A stretch of DNA of 64,000 nucleotides from Micromonospora peucetia. Lineage in GTDB: Bacteria; Actinomycetota; Actinomycetes; Mycobacteriales; Micromonosporaceae. Location: positions 2,604,001 to 2,668,000 of the forward strand of contig NZ_FMIC01000002.1 of NCBI RefSeq assembly GCF_900091625.1, in the 5' to 3' direction. Under the pieces are notes generated by a model. It had not been told where the DNA came from. It saw nothing but the letters and a program-made list of their open reading frames with translations, and ran no database searches. This document shows, piece by piece, positions 16,287 to 23,836 of this stretch (the first letter of the stretch is position 1; each line of letters opens with the position of its first letter). The position numbers were made by a program, and so were the translations under genes.

Positions 16287-16532
16287 TCAGTCGTCCGACG
16301 GCATCGGCCACACGTCCCGGGAATCGTTGAAGGCCGCTCCCCGCGTCGGCTCGACCGTCAGCCCTCTCGCCCAACGCCCCAGAGGCGCGGGCGCCCGCCT
16401 CACCGATCGGCCCAGCCATGCCACCAGGTGCGCCGCGGCGACGAGCGCGACCAAGCCCAGCGCCGGCAGTACCAGGAAGAGGAAAACGATCGCTGCGAGG
16501 AGCACTCGGACATTCTCGCCCGACAAGGCCAC
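16287..16532 (-). CDS. small membrane protein (81 aa)
   Basis: GTG start at 16532. One or two hydrophobic helices at residues 9-35 (VLLAAIVFLFLVLPALGLVA, then LVAAAHLVAWLG), a basic juxtamembrane stretch (RSVRRAPAPLGRWARG) and a polar C-terminus. Probably co-transcribed with the downstream multi-pass membrane gene. Family and function not recognised. Confidence 0.5.
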   Translation of the reverse strand: MALSGENVRVLLAAIVFLFLVLPALGLVALVAAAHLVAWLGRSVRRAPAPLGRWARGLTVEPTRGAAFNDSRDVWPMPSDD

Positions 16533-16569
16533 GACTATCGATGCAGGCGCCGGGAGCGCATCTGAGGAG

Positions 16570-16647
16570 CTAGTCGATCTTGTCGTTGACGGTGCCGTCG
16601 TATCCGTCGATGCGGTTGGTGTAGACGTAGGGGGACAGCGACGCCAT
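16570..16647 (-). other. possible micro-ORF or gene remnant
   Basis: A 25-codon frame reads MASLSPYVYTNRIDGYDGTV followed by NDKID and a TAG stop. It has an in-frame stop two codons upstream and no ribosome-binding site. The aromatic, non-repetitive peptide looks like real protein sequence, so it may be the tail of a lost gene rather than a functional small protein. Low confidence. Confidence 0.25.
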
Positions 16648-16695
16648 GGCTCAGGCGCCAGGGACCTCGGTTGGCGGGACGTGGGGGACCAGCGT

Positions 16696-16959
16696 TCAGC
16701 CGAGGACGTTCATGTAGTTGCGGGCTGCCTCTGAGCTGCCCTGGATCAGGCTCATCGCCTCGACCAGCCGTTGCCTGCTCTGCTCGGCGCGGGCGATGGC
16801 CTCGGCGATGGCCGGATGGCCGGTGCCGGTGGCGACTGCCCGCATCCGGGCCAACGTCTGGTCCGTGGCCTCGACGGCGGCCCGGATCTGCATGACCGTG
16901 GCATTGCCCTGCTCTGCGGCCTGTGCGAGGGCTGCCTTGACTTCCTCGATGCTCGCCAT
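16696..16959 (-). CDS. 87-aa helical protein
   Basis: ATG 16959 has GGAGG five bases upstream. The product is predicted wholly helical: ASIEEVKAALAQAAEQGNAT, QIRAAVEATDQTLARMRAVA, then AIARAEQSRQRLVEAMSLIQ and the tail GSSEAARNYMNVLG. Size, helical hairpin character and Tyr near the end recall WXG100-like/ESX or polymorphic-toxin N-terminal helical proteins, but the WXG motif is absent. Its C-terminal half aligns with the 59-residue protein at 14175-14354. Function unknown; no toxin domain is nearby. Confidence 0.65.
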   Translation of the reverse strand: MASIEEVKAALAQAAEQGNATVMQIRAAVEATDQTLARMRAVATGTGHPAIAEAIARAEQSRQRLVEAMSLIQGSSEAARNYMNVLG

Positions 16960-17147
16960 CCGGCCCTCCGGAGTATCGACGCGAGACGACGTCGCCCTGC
17001 GTGTTTATTCGGACACTATCGGAGACGGTCTGGTCGCCGCACTCCCGACCACCGCGCCGAGTCGGGATGTCGACATTGACTGTGCCCAATCCCGACTTCG
17101 CTGCGTGCGGCCTGGGTCGTGTCGTGCGCAGCGACTCGGCGGGGACG

Positions 17148-17897
17148 TCAGCGGGAACGGGACTTGCGCTTCCGGGCGGGGGAGCTGCCGTCGGGGACCG
17201 TGCCGGAGTCCGAGGAGTCGGCGGTGTCGCCGTCGGCGGAGGCCTCGGTCGCCCGGGCGTCGGTGTGGCTCAGCTTGGCCAGTGACGTGCCCCTGAGCTG
17301 GTAGACGGCGGTGCGCCGGATGTTCAGCTCCGCCATCGGGCTGTTCGTCGACCGGGTCAGGTAGACCACCGTCGCCCTGCCGTCGCGCACGCTGACGCTC
17401 TCCACCGGGGTGCGGTCGCCGAGGTCGACCTGGGCCTGGTAGTCCGGTTCGCCGTCGACGTTGCGCCAGGCGGCGAGGGTGAAGAAGCGCCCGGTGCCAC
17501 CGCCGTCGAGCATGACCACGCCGATCGCGTCGCCCGCGCCGTCGCTGTCGAGATCGCCGACGGCGCAGGGCCGCTGCAACTCCACCGTCGTGCCGTCCCG
17601 GTCGGACCAGCGGCCGTCGACGAGGCGGATCGGCGCGGCGTACTCCCGGTAGCGGACCTTCCTGCTGCCGACCCGGGTGTTGCGCAGTTCGACGCAGGCG
17701 AGCTGGTCGCCCGTACGGCGTGGGGTCGGGGTGGCCCGGGTGGTCGCCGTGTCGACGTCGTCCCGCTTGGCGGCGGTGCCGGTCGACCCGTCGGCGGACC
17801 GGTTCCGCTTCTTCCGGCTGCCCGGAGAGCAGGCGGTGGTGGCGACCAGCAGGCAGACCATGGAGAGCGCCACCACGGGGACGAGCTTGCGACGCAT
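17148..17897 (-). CDS. secreted lipoprotein of unknown function
   Basis: A 249-residue lipoprotein. ATG 17897 with AAGGGA eight bases upstream. The signal sequence (VPVVALSMVCLLVATTAC) ends at a lipobox with Cys22. A basic and Asp/Thr-rich linker follows, then a beta-rich domain (about 65-215): RPCAVGDLDSDGAGDAIGVV resembles the Asp-rich turn of FG-GAP/VCBS-type repeats, and FFTLAAWRNVDGEPDY, VESVSVRDGRATVVYLTRS follow. The C-terminus is charged and low-complexity (ARKRKSRSR). It would be anchored outside the membrane. The gene lies divergent from thrC. Confidence 0.78.
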   Translation of the reverse strand: MRRKLVPVVALSMVCLLVATTACSPGSRKKRNRSADGSTGTAAKRDDVDTATTRATPTPRRTGDQLACVELRNTRVGSRKVRYREYAAPIRLVDGRWSDRDGTTVELQRPCAVGDLDSDGAGDAIGVVMLDGGGTGRFFTLAAWRNVDGEPDYQAQVDLGDRTPVESVSVRDGRATVVYLTRSTNSPMAELNIRRTAVYQLRGTSLAKLSHTDARATEASADGDTADSSDSGTVPDGSSPARKRKSRSR

Positions 17898-18086
17898 CGC
17901 GCGATTCCCTTCCATCGATGAGCCCGCACGGTAGCCGGCCCGCGCCAGCCCGGTCGCCGGTGGTGGGTCACCGCGTACCGGAAGCGTTTCCGAAAGGCGG
18001 GAGAGGCTGCGGCATCGCTCACAGCGTGGGATCCACCGTTTATCCGGGCGGCGAGAGCGCCTAGACTCGGCGGCACAACTGCATAC

Positions 18087-18218
18087 CTCATCCAGAGGGG
18101 CTGAGGGATACGGCCCGACGACGCCCCGGCAACCACCCCGCGCGCTCATCGCAGAGCGCCCCGCGGGGCAGGTGCCAATTCCGTCCCCGCCGCAGGGTGC
18201 GATGTGGGGAAAGATGAG
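18087..18218 (+). promoter_or_regulatory. SAM-I (S-box) riboswitch upstream of thrC
   Basis: The conserved S-box landmarks appear in order: P1 5' strand CTCATC (18087-18092), AGAGGGGCTGAGGGA, CCGGCAACC, GGTGCCAATTCC, then GGGGAAAGATGAG, whose GATGAG (18213-18218) closes P1. The Shine-Dalgarno AGAGGA (18217-18222) overlaps and abuts the P1 3' strand, and ATG follows eight bases later. SAM binding, which stabilises P1, should therefore mask the ribosome site, giving translational OFF control without a separate expression platform. Ligand class is from the known consensus; the mechanism is inference from position. Confidence 0.92.
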
Positions 18219-18230
18219 AGGACCCTCGAC

Positions 18231-19517
18231 ATGACGTCGACGTACGCCCCCTCCGGCATCGACACCACCGTCAGCCCCGCCCGCGCCCTGGTCTGCCGCG
18301 CCTGTTCGGCCCGCTACCCGCTCGCCGCCCAGCACGCCTGTTACGACTGTTTCGGCCCGCTGGAGGTCGACTACGACGCCGCCGCGCTGGCGGCGGTCAC
18401 CCGGGAGCAGATCGAGGCGGGCCCACAGAACATCTGGCGGTACGCGGCCCTGCTGCCCGCCGGCCAGGACCCGGCCACCCGGGTCACCCTCGACCCGGGC
18501 TTCACCCCGCTGGTGGCCGCCCCGCACCTCGCCGCCGAGCTGGGCATCACCGCCCCGCTCTGGGTCAAGGACGACAGCGCCAACCCGACCCACTCGTTCA
18601 AGGACCGGGTGGTCTCCGTGGCGTTGACCGCCGCCCGGGCGCTCGGCTTCAGCCGCTACGCCTGCGCCTCCACGGGCAACCTGGCGAACTCGGTCGCCGC
18701 GCACGCCGCCCGGGCCGGCACGCCGTCGGTGGTCTTCATCCCCGGCGACCTGGAACAGGGCAAGGTCATCACCACCGCCGTCTACGGTGGCGAGCTGGTC
18801 GCCATCGACGGCTCGTACGACGACGTGAACCGGCTCTGCGGCGAGCTGGTGGAGACGGACGAGTTCGAGGACACCGCGTTCGTCAACGTCAACGTGCGCC
18901 CCTACTACGCCGAGGGGTCGAAGACGCTCGGCTACGAGGTGGCCGAGCAGCTCGGCTGGCGGATCCCCGCGCAGGTGGTGATCCCGATGGCCTCCGGCGA
19001 ACTGCTCACCAAGATTGACAAGGCGTTCGCCGAGTTGGTCGAGATCGGCCTGGTCGAGGCTCCGGCCGGCGGCTGGAAGGTGTTCGGCGCCCAGTCGGCC
19101 GGCTGCAACCCGATCGCCACCGCCCTGCACGCCGACACCGACACCATCACCCCCGTCAGACCGACCGGCATCGCCAAGTCCCTGAACATCGGCGACCCGG
19201 CCGCCGGCATCTACGCGCTGGAGGCGGTACGCCGCACCGGAGGCTGGATGGAGTACGTCGACGACGACGAGATCCGCGCCGGCATCCAGATGCTGGCCCG
19301 GACCACCGGCGTCTTCGCCGAGACGGCCGGCGGGGTGACCGTGGCCGTGCTGCGCAAGCTGATCGAGTCGGGCCGGCTGGACCCGACGGCGGAAACCGTT
19401 GTCTTCAACACCGGCGAGGGCCTCAAGACCCTCGACGCGGTGGCCGGCCAGGTCGGCCCCACCCACCGCATCAAGCCCTCGCTACGCGCCGCCCGCGACG
19501 CCGGCCTCCTCGGCTGA
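18231..19517 (+). CDS. thrC: threonine synthase
   Basis: A 428-residue PLP enzyme converting O-phosphohomoserine to threonine in the cytoplasm. The N-terminus carries a CRAC...CYDC pair (about residues 22-43), a zinc-ribbon-like element seen in one threonine synthase class. PLP-binding Lys124 lies in NPTHSFKDRVV; STGNLANSVAAHAARAG is the substrate/phosphate loop; the end reads VVFNTGEGLKTLD. ATG 18231 is fixed by the SD just after the SAM-I riboswitch. Control by SAM makes sense because threonine and methionine synthesis compete for O-phosphohomoserine. The palindromic repeat at 19581 lies just downstream. Confidence 0.95.
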   Translation: MTSTYAPSGIDTTVSPARALVCRACSARYPLAAQHACYDCFGPLEVDYDAAALAAVTREQIEAGPQNIWRYAALLPAGQDPATRVTLDPGFTPLVAAPHLAAELGITAPLWVKDDSANPTHSFKDRVVSVALTAARALGFSRYACASTGNLANSVAAHAARAGTPSVVFIPGDLEQGKVITTAVYGGELVAIDGSYDDVNRLCGELVETDEFEDTAFVNVNVRPYYAEGSKTLGYEVAEQLGWRIPAQVVIPMASGELLTKIDKAFAELVEIGLVEAPAGGWKVFGAQSAGCNPIATALHADTDTITPVRPTGIAKSLNIGDPAAGIYALEAVRRTGGWMEYVDDDEIRAGIQMLARTTGVFAETAGGVTVAVLRKLIESGRLDPTAETVVFNTGEGLKTLDAVAGQVGPTHRIKPSLRAARDAGLLG

Positions 19518-19580
19518 CTCCCGCCCTGCCCCGCTCCCCGCCCCGCCCTGCGCCCCGCCCCGCCCCGTCCCGCTCCCCGC

Positions 19581-19648
19581 GATCTTGCACTTACTGCCCC
19601 GACGTTTCGGGACTTTCAGGGCATCTTGAGGGCACAAAGTGCAAGATC
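19581..19648. repeat. dispersed palindromic element, copy A
   Basis: The arms GATCTTGCACTT (19581-19592) and AAGTGCAAGATC (19637-19648) are perfect 12-bp inverses in a 68-bp element, preceded by a C-rich tract and followed by a G-rich one, which lengthens the potential hairpin. Copies B (33345-33411) and C (35604-35670) share the arms and spacing. The left 20 bases of copy A equal the reverse complement of the right 20 bases of copy C, so A is inverted relative to C. It sits just after thrC and may act as terminator or mRNA stabiliser. Confidence 0.85.
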
Positions 19649-19650
19649 GC

Positions 19651-19700
19651 GGCGGGCGCGGCGGGCGCGGCGGGCGCGGCGGGCGGACGCGGCGGGCGGG
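19651..19700. repeat. GGCGGGCGC tandem repeat
   Basis: Three exact 9-bp units GGCGGGCGC (19651-19677) and degenerate continuations follow copy A. The G-rich tract complements the C-rich sequence left of the palindrome (about 19520-19578). No coding potential that I would support. Confidence 0.7.
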
Positions 19701-19773
19701 GGAGGGGCGGGGAGAGGGTTTCAGGGGGTGACTGGGTTTTTGCTGTGAGTGCGGAAAACGCGCCGACGAGGAC

Positions 19774-19927
19774 TTGACGGCAGGAACCGCACGGCGCAAG
19801 ATGCTCCGTGCGGGAGGGCGTTTCGCCCGAGACTTTCAGTTCTTGCGACCCAACGCCGGAGGCGTTGTGCGAGCGTCCCTCCCGACCAACTTCCGATCGG
19901 GCCAGCGGTTATTCGCTGGCCCGATCG
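19774..19927 (+). ncRNA. candidate structured leader RNA / attenuator
   Basis: TTGACG (19774-19779) and CAAGAT (19797-19802), 17 bp apart, form a possible promoter. The segment then packs several perfect inverted repeats: CCGCACGG/CCGTGCGG (19787-19794/19806-19813), GGGCG-TTT-CGCCC (19816-19828), CAACGCC-GGA-GGCGTTG (19851-19867), and a 14-bp stem CGATCGGGCCAGCG/CGCTGGCCCGATCG with loop GTTATT (19894-19927). CGGGAGGG (19811-19818) also pairs perfectly with CCCTCCCG (19877-19884), which competes with the first two stems. The last hairpin ends 25 bases before the GNAT start. This looks like a leader with alternative folds. I know no Rfam class it fits. Copy A and a G-rich tract lie upstream; 19701-19773 shows nothing. 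Confidence 0.45.
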
Positions 19928-19952
19928 TCGTCTCATGGCGCACTCTCGCGCA

Positions 19953-20972
19953 ATGAGCATCACGATCGCGCTGCTCGACGCCGCCGACCAGGCAGCGATC
20001 GACGAGGTCTACCGGATCGGCGCGGCAGCCAACGAGGCCGACCTGCCCGACTTCCCGCCCTTCTCCCAGCGGCACTTCGAGGCGGCGCTGCGGCACCCGA
20101 TGCCGGGCAACCTACCGCTCTGGGCGCTGGCCCGGCTCGACGGTGTGCCAGCCGGCTACCTCGCACTGGAACTGCCGCAGCTCGACAACATCGAGAACGC
20201 CACGGCTGAGATCGTCGTCCACCCCGCGTGTCGGCGTCGCGGCGTCGGTCGCGCGTTGCACGAGCATGCCGTACGCCTGCTGCGGGAGCGGGGCCGCAAG
20301 CGGGTGCTGGCGATGGCGGTCTCCGCGCTGCCCGGCGGCCCGGCCCGGTCCGCCGCCGGCGCGGCCTTCGCCGCGTCGACCGGCGCCCGGCCCGCGCTGG
20401 CCGAGGTGCGCCGCCGGCTCGATGCCACCCGGCTCGACGACGAGGGCCTGGCCGCGTCGCTGGCCGAGGCCCGGTCCCGCGCCGCCGGATACCGCACCGT
20501 CCGCTGGCAGGGGCACACCCCGGAGGAGTACGTCGCCGACATCGCCTACCTCGACGGCCGGTTGTCGACCGACGCGCCGTTGGGCGACGTGCAGTGGGAG
20601 CCGGAGCGGGTCGACGCCGACCGGATCCGGGGCGCCGATCGGGCGCTGGCGGCGCGGGGCCGGCGGCGTTACCACACGGCGGTCCGGCATGAGGCGTCCG
20701 GACGGCTGGTCGCCTGGACCCTGCTCGACGTGGGCGCCACGGTCGACTGGCACGCGTTCCAACAGATCACGATCGTCGACCCGGAGCACCGCGGTCACCG
20801 GCTCGGCCTGCTCGCCAAGGTCGAGAACCTGCGCCACCTGCTGGCCCACGAGCCGGCGGTACGCGTCATCGACACCTTCAATGCGGCCGAGAACGGCCAC
20901 ATGGTGCGGATCAACGAGCAGCTCGGGTTCCGTCCCGTCGACGGCTGGACCGACTGGCAGCTCACGATCTGA
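19953..20972 (+). CDS. tandem GNAT acetyltransferase
   Basis: A 339-residue protein with two GNAT folds. The first has acetyl-CoA motif HPACRRRGVGRALHEHAVRL (about residues 90-109). The second contains FQQITIVDPEHRGHRLGLLA and ends NAAENGHMVRINEQLGF. Double-GNAT architecture is shared with mycothiol synthase and many actinobacterial resistance or metabolic acetyltransferases; the substrate is unknown. I chose ATG 19953 (MSITIALLDAADQ); ATG 19935 is in frame but falls beside the long hairpin. The hairpins upstream suggest regulated expression. Confidence 0.85.
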   Translation: MSITIALLDAADQAAIDEVYRIGAAANEADLPDFPPFSQRHFEAALRHPMPGNLPLWALARLDGVPAGYLALELPQLDNIENATAEIVVHPACRRRGVGRALHEHAVRLLRERGRKRVLAMAVSALPGGPARSAAGAAFAASTGARPALAEVRRRLDATRLDDEGLAASLAEARSRAAGYRTVRWQGHTPEEYVADIAYLDGRLSTDAPLGDVQWEPERVDADRIRGADRALAARGRRRYHTAVRHEASGRLVAWTLLDVGATVDWHAFQQITIVDPEHRGHRLGLLAKVENLRHLLAHEPAVRVIDTFNAAENGHMVRINEQLGFRPVDGWTDWQLTI

Positions 20973-21024
20973 GTTGTGACACGGCCCTACTGATCCTGGG
21001 GCTTCCTGTTGCATGATGGCGGGC

Positions 21025-22698
21025 ATGACGGAGACCCCGCACCCCCTGTACGACAGGCACGCCGACACCCTCAGCCGGGCGCTGACCGCGATCAAGGAGC
21101 GCGGGTACTGGTCCGCCTATCCCGAGTCGCCCAGCCCTCGGGTCTACGGCGAGACCGCCGCCGCCGACGGCAAGGCCGCCTTCGAGGCGTACCTCGGTGG
21201 TGATTTCCCCCTCGACCAGCCGGGCGCCGGCGACCGGATCGCCACCGAGAGCAGCCCGTTCGGCGTCGAGCTGGACGTCCGCTACCCGCACGCCGGGGCC
21301 GACGAGCTGGTGGCCGCCGCCTCGGCCGCCCTGCCCGGCTGGCGCGACGCCGGTCCGCAGGCCCGGGTGGGGGTCTGCCTGGAGATCCTCGACCGGCTGC
21401 ACCGGCACATCTTCGAGCTGGCCAACGCGGTGCAGTTCACCAGTGGCCAGGCCTTCGTGATGGCCTTCCAGGCCGGCGGCGCGCACGCGCTGGACCGCGC
21501 GCTGGAGGCGGTCGCCTACGCGTACTCGGAGATGACGCGGCACCCGGGGACGGCGGCCTGGGAGAAGGCGGCCGGCAAGGGCGACCCGCTGCGGATGACC
21601 AAGACGTTCCACGTGGTGCCCCGTGGCGTGGCGCTGGTGATCGGCTGCAACACCTTCCCGACCTGGAACTCGTACCCGGGGCTGTTCGCCTCGCTGGTCA
21701 CCGGTAACCCGGTGGTCGTCAAGCCGCACCCGCGCGCGGTGCTGCCGCTGGCGATCACGGTGAAGTACGCCCGGGAGGTGCTCGCCGAGGCCGGCTTCGA
21801 CCCGAACCTGGTGCTGCTCGCCCCCGAGGCGCCCGGCGAGAAGCTCGCCTCCACACTGGCCCTGCACCCGGCCGTGAAGATCATCGACTTCACCGGTTCC
21901 ACCGAGTACGGCGACTGGTTGGAGGCCAACGCCCGGCAGGCGGCGGTCTACACCGAGAAGGCCGGCCTGAACACGGTGGTGATCGACTCCACCGACGACT
22001 TCGCCGGGATGTGCCGCAACCTCGGCTTCACCCTGACCCTCTACAGCGGCCAGATGTGCACCACCTCGCAGAACATCCTGATCCCCTCCGGCGGCATCGC
22101 CACCGACCAGGGGCACAAGAGCTTCGACGAGGTGGCCGGCGGGATCGCCGCGACGGTCGCCAAGATCACCGCCGACCCGGCGCGCGGGGTGGAGATGACC
22201 GGCGCGATCGTCAACGACGGGGTGCTGGAGCGCCTCGACGAGGTCACCAAGGTCGGCGAGGCGGTGCTGGAGTCGCGTACGGTCGAGCACCCCGCCTTCC
22301 CCGGCGCGGTGGTCCGCACCCCGACGGTGGTCAGGTTGGCGGCCGGCGACACCGCGACCTACTCGCGGGAGTGGTTCGGGCCGATCTCGTTCGCCATCGC
22401 GACGGACTCCACCGCGCACAGCCTGGAGATCCTGCGGTCCACGGTCGGCGAGAAGGGCGCGCTCACCGCGGCGGTCTACTCCACCGACGAGGCGGTCCTC
22501 GACGCGGCCGAGGTGGCGGCGATCGAGGTCGGGGTGCACCTGTCCTGCAACCTGACCGGTGGGGTCTTCGTGAACCAGTCGGCGGCCTTCTCCGACTTCC
22601 ACGGCAGCGGCGCCAACGCGGCGGCCAACTCCGCGCTCACCGACGGCGCCTACGTGGCCAACCGGTTCCGCATCGTGCAGTCCCGCCGCCACGCGTGA
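21025..22698 (+). CDS. paaN: phenylacetic acid degradation protein PaaN-like aldehyde dehydrogenase
   Basis: A 557-residue protein close to the PaaN family, ALDH-fold enzymes tied to phenylacetate ring-cleavage metabolism. I see YWSAYPESPSPRVYGE near the N-terminus, PRGVALVIGCNTFPTWNSYP, TGNPVVVKPHPRAVLPLAI (NAD site), IDFTGSTEYGDWLEANARQA and YSGQMCTTSQN, with Cys as the probable catalytic thiol. Start MTETPHPLYDRH (ATG 21025) matches the usual N-terminus; ATG 21013 is in frame. No other paa genes lie in the window, so it is an orphan here, and the physiological substrate is uncertain. Confidence 0.9.
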   Translation: MTETPHPLYDRHADTLSRALTAIKERGYWSAYPESPSPRVYGETAAADGKAAFEAYLGGDFPLDQPGAGDRIATESSPFGVELDVRYPHAGADELVAAASAALPGWRDAGPQARVGVCLEILDRLHRHIFELANAVQFTSGQAFVMAFQAGGAHALDRALEAVAYAYSEMTRHPGTAAWEKAAGKGDPLRMTKTFHVVPRGVALVIGCNTFPTWNSYPGLFASLVTGNPVVVKPHPRAVLPLAITVKYAREVLAEAGFDPNLVLLAPEAPGEKLASTLALHPAVKIIDFTGSTEYGDWLEANARQAAVYTEKAGLNTVVIDSTDDFAGMCRNLGFTLTLYSGQMCTTSQNILIPSGGIATDQGHKSFDEVAGGIAATVAKITADPARGVEMTGAIVNDGVLERLDEVTKVGEAVLESRTVEHPAFPGAVVRTPTVVRLAAGDTATYSREWFGPISFAIATDSTAHSLEILRSTVGEKGALTAAVYSTDEAVLDAAEVAAIEVGVHLSCNLTGGVFVNQSAAFSDFHGSGANAAANSALTDGAYVANRFRIVQSRRHA

Positions 22699-22751
22699 TC
22701 GTTGCGGCTGCCCGGGCCGGTCGCGAGTGGACCGGGCCGGGCGGCCGTCGA

Positions 22752-23285
22752 TCAGGCCGGGCGGCGCATCTGGAGCTCGGTGAGCGCCGGAACGGTGGGG
22801 TGCGGGACGCGTACGCCGGTGTCGACGAAGCCAAGCCGCCGGTACGCGCGGCAGGCCCGGTCGTTGCCGACCACCACCTCCAGCATCAGTTCGGGACGCC
22901 CGCAGGCCCGGGACCAGGCCGCGACCGCGTCGACCAGGTCGCCGAGGAGGCCGGTGCCCCGCCAGTGCGGGGTGACGTAGACGGCGTACACCACGGTCAG
23001 CCCCGGCTCCCGCGGGGCCGCCATGCCACCGGCGTGCCCGACGAACCGGCCGCCCGGGTCGGCGACGAACTGTGCGGTGCCCGCCCCGGCGGAGACGGAC
23101 GCGATCCGGGCCGTGTAGTCGGTGTGCGACCGGGCTGCGGCGTCGGCGAGGGTCTCCAGGAAGGCCAGCGGGGAGTCGGCGAGCATCTCCAGTCGCAGGG
23201 CCCGCATCCGGGCCGCGTCACGCGGCCGGACCCGCCGGATCTCCGCCCGCCGCGCCGGCCCCGACCCGTCGGGCATGCTCGTCAT
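22752..23285 (-). CDS. GNAT family N-acetyltransferase
   Basis: A 177-residue single-domain GNAT: RRVRPRDAARMRALRLEML, GHAGGMAAPREPGLTVVYAV, motif A VYVTPHWRGTGLLGDLVDAV, and VVGNDRACRAYRRLGFVDTG. ATG at 23285, with a second in-frame ATG at 23276. Convergent with paaN (53 bp between stops) and divergent from the cold-shock gene. Substrate unknown. Confidence 0.88.
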   Translation of the reverse strand: MTSMPDGSGPARRAEIRRVRPRDAARMRALRLEMLADSPLAFLETLADAAARSHTDYTARIASVSAGAGTAQFVADPGGRFVGHAGGMAAPREPGLTVVYAVYVTPHWRGTGLLGDLVDAVAAWSRACGRPELMLEVVVGNDRACRAYRRLGFVDTGVRVPHPTVPALTELQMRRPA

Positions 23286-23494
23286 GACGCATGCGTACCA
23301 CAGCGACGATCACCGATGGCAGCCTATCTAAATATGCCCGATTTGCGGGAGTGCACCGTCGTCACGCTTCGTGTAGCGTGCGATTTCGGTCACCGTTTCA
23401 GCGGCCTTCGTCGATCGCCGAGCCGGGGGCCTCCGGTGCCGGTCAGCCCGGCTTCCGGGGTCGTGGAACGCCGCGCAGAGTGAGGAAGTGCACC

Positions 23495-23698
23495 GTGGCA
23501 CAGGGCACCGTGAAGTGGTTCAACTCCGAAAAGGGCTACGGCTTCATCGCCGTCGACGGCGGGCAGGACGTCTTCGTCCACTTCTCGGCGATCGAGATGG
23601 ACGGCTACAAGGCGTTGGACGACGGCCAGCGGGTCGAGTTCGAGATCTCCCAGGGACAGAAGGGCCCCCAGGCAGAGCGGGTACGCGTCGTCGCCTGA
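23495..23698 (+). CDS. cold shock domain protein (CspA family)
   Basis: A 67-residue CSD protein: [15 protein letters not shown] (RNP1), DVFVHFSAI (RNP2), then [20 protein letters not shown]. It binds single-stranded RNA/DNA as a chaperone. GTG 23495 with GAGGAAG about eight bases upstream. A 5' leader of up to ~200 bases separates it from the divergent GNAT gene, as is usual for csp genes. A short hairpin GACGGC/GCCGTC (23733-23749) after the stop may be its terminator. Confidence 0.96.
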   Translation: MAQGTVKWFNSEKGYGFIAVDGGQDVFVHFSAIEMDGYKALDDGQRVEFEISQGQKGPQAERVRVVA

Positions 23699-23836
23699 CC
23701 GGCCGTTCGGTTCGCGGCGGTGGGGGCCGGCAGACGGCTGAGCGCCGTCAGCCCCGTCCCTCCGGGGGCGGGCTCGGCGCGGTTGCGCCGGCAGGGAAGG
23801 ATCGTGAGCCGTTCCAGCCATCGCTGAGGAGGGTTC

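Noticed and set aside
12421..16959. Integrated element (AICE or prophage) suggested by GntR and small genes
   Set aside because: No integrase, excisionase, Rep, TraB, phage gene or tRNA attachment site could be found.
16696..16959. WXG100/ESX substrate
   Set aside because: Size and helicity fit but the WXG motif, the YxxxD/E export signal and any EccC-like gene are missing.
17898..19466. Minus-strand open frame antisense to thrC joined to the lipoprotein frame
   Set aside because: Only the part from ATG 17897 has coding character and a signal peptide; the rest is antisense to thrC and its riboswitch.
19740..19952. tRNA or N-terminal extension of the GNAT protein
   Set aside because: No cloverleaf or T-loop; the in-frame translation upstream of ATG 19935 is Arg-rich noise spanning the hairpins.
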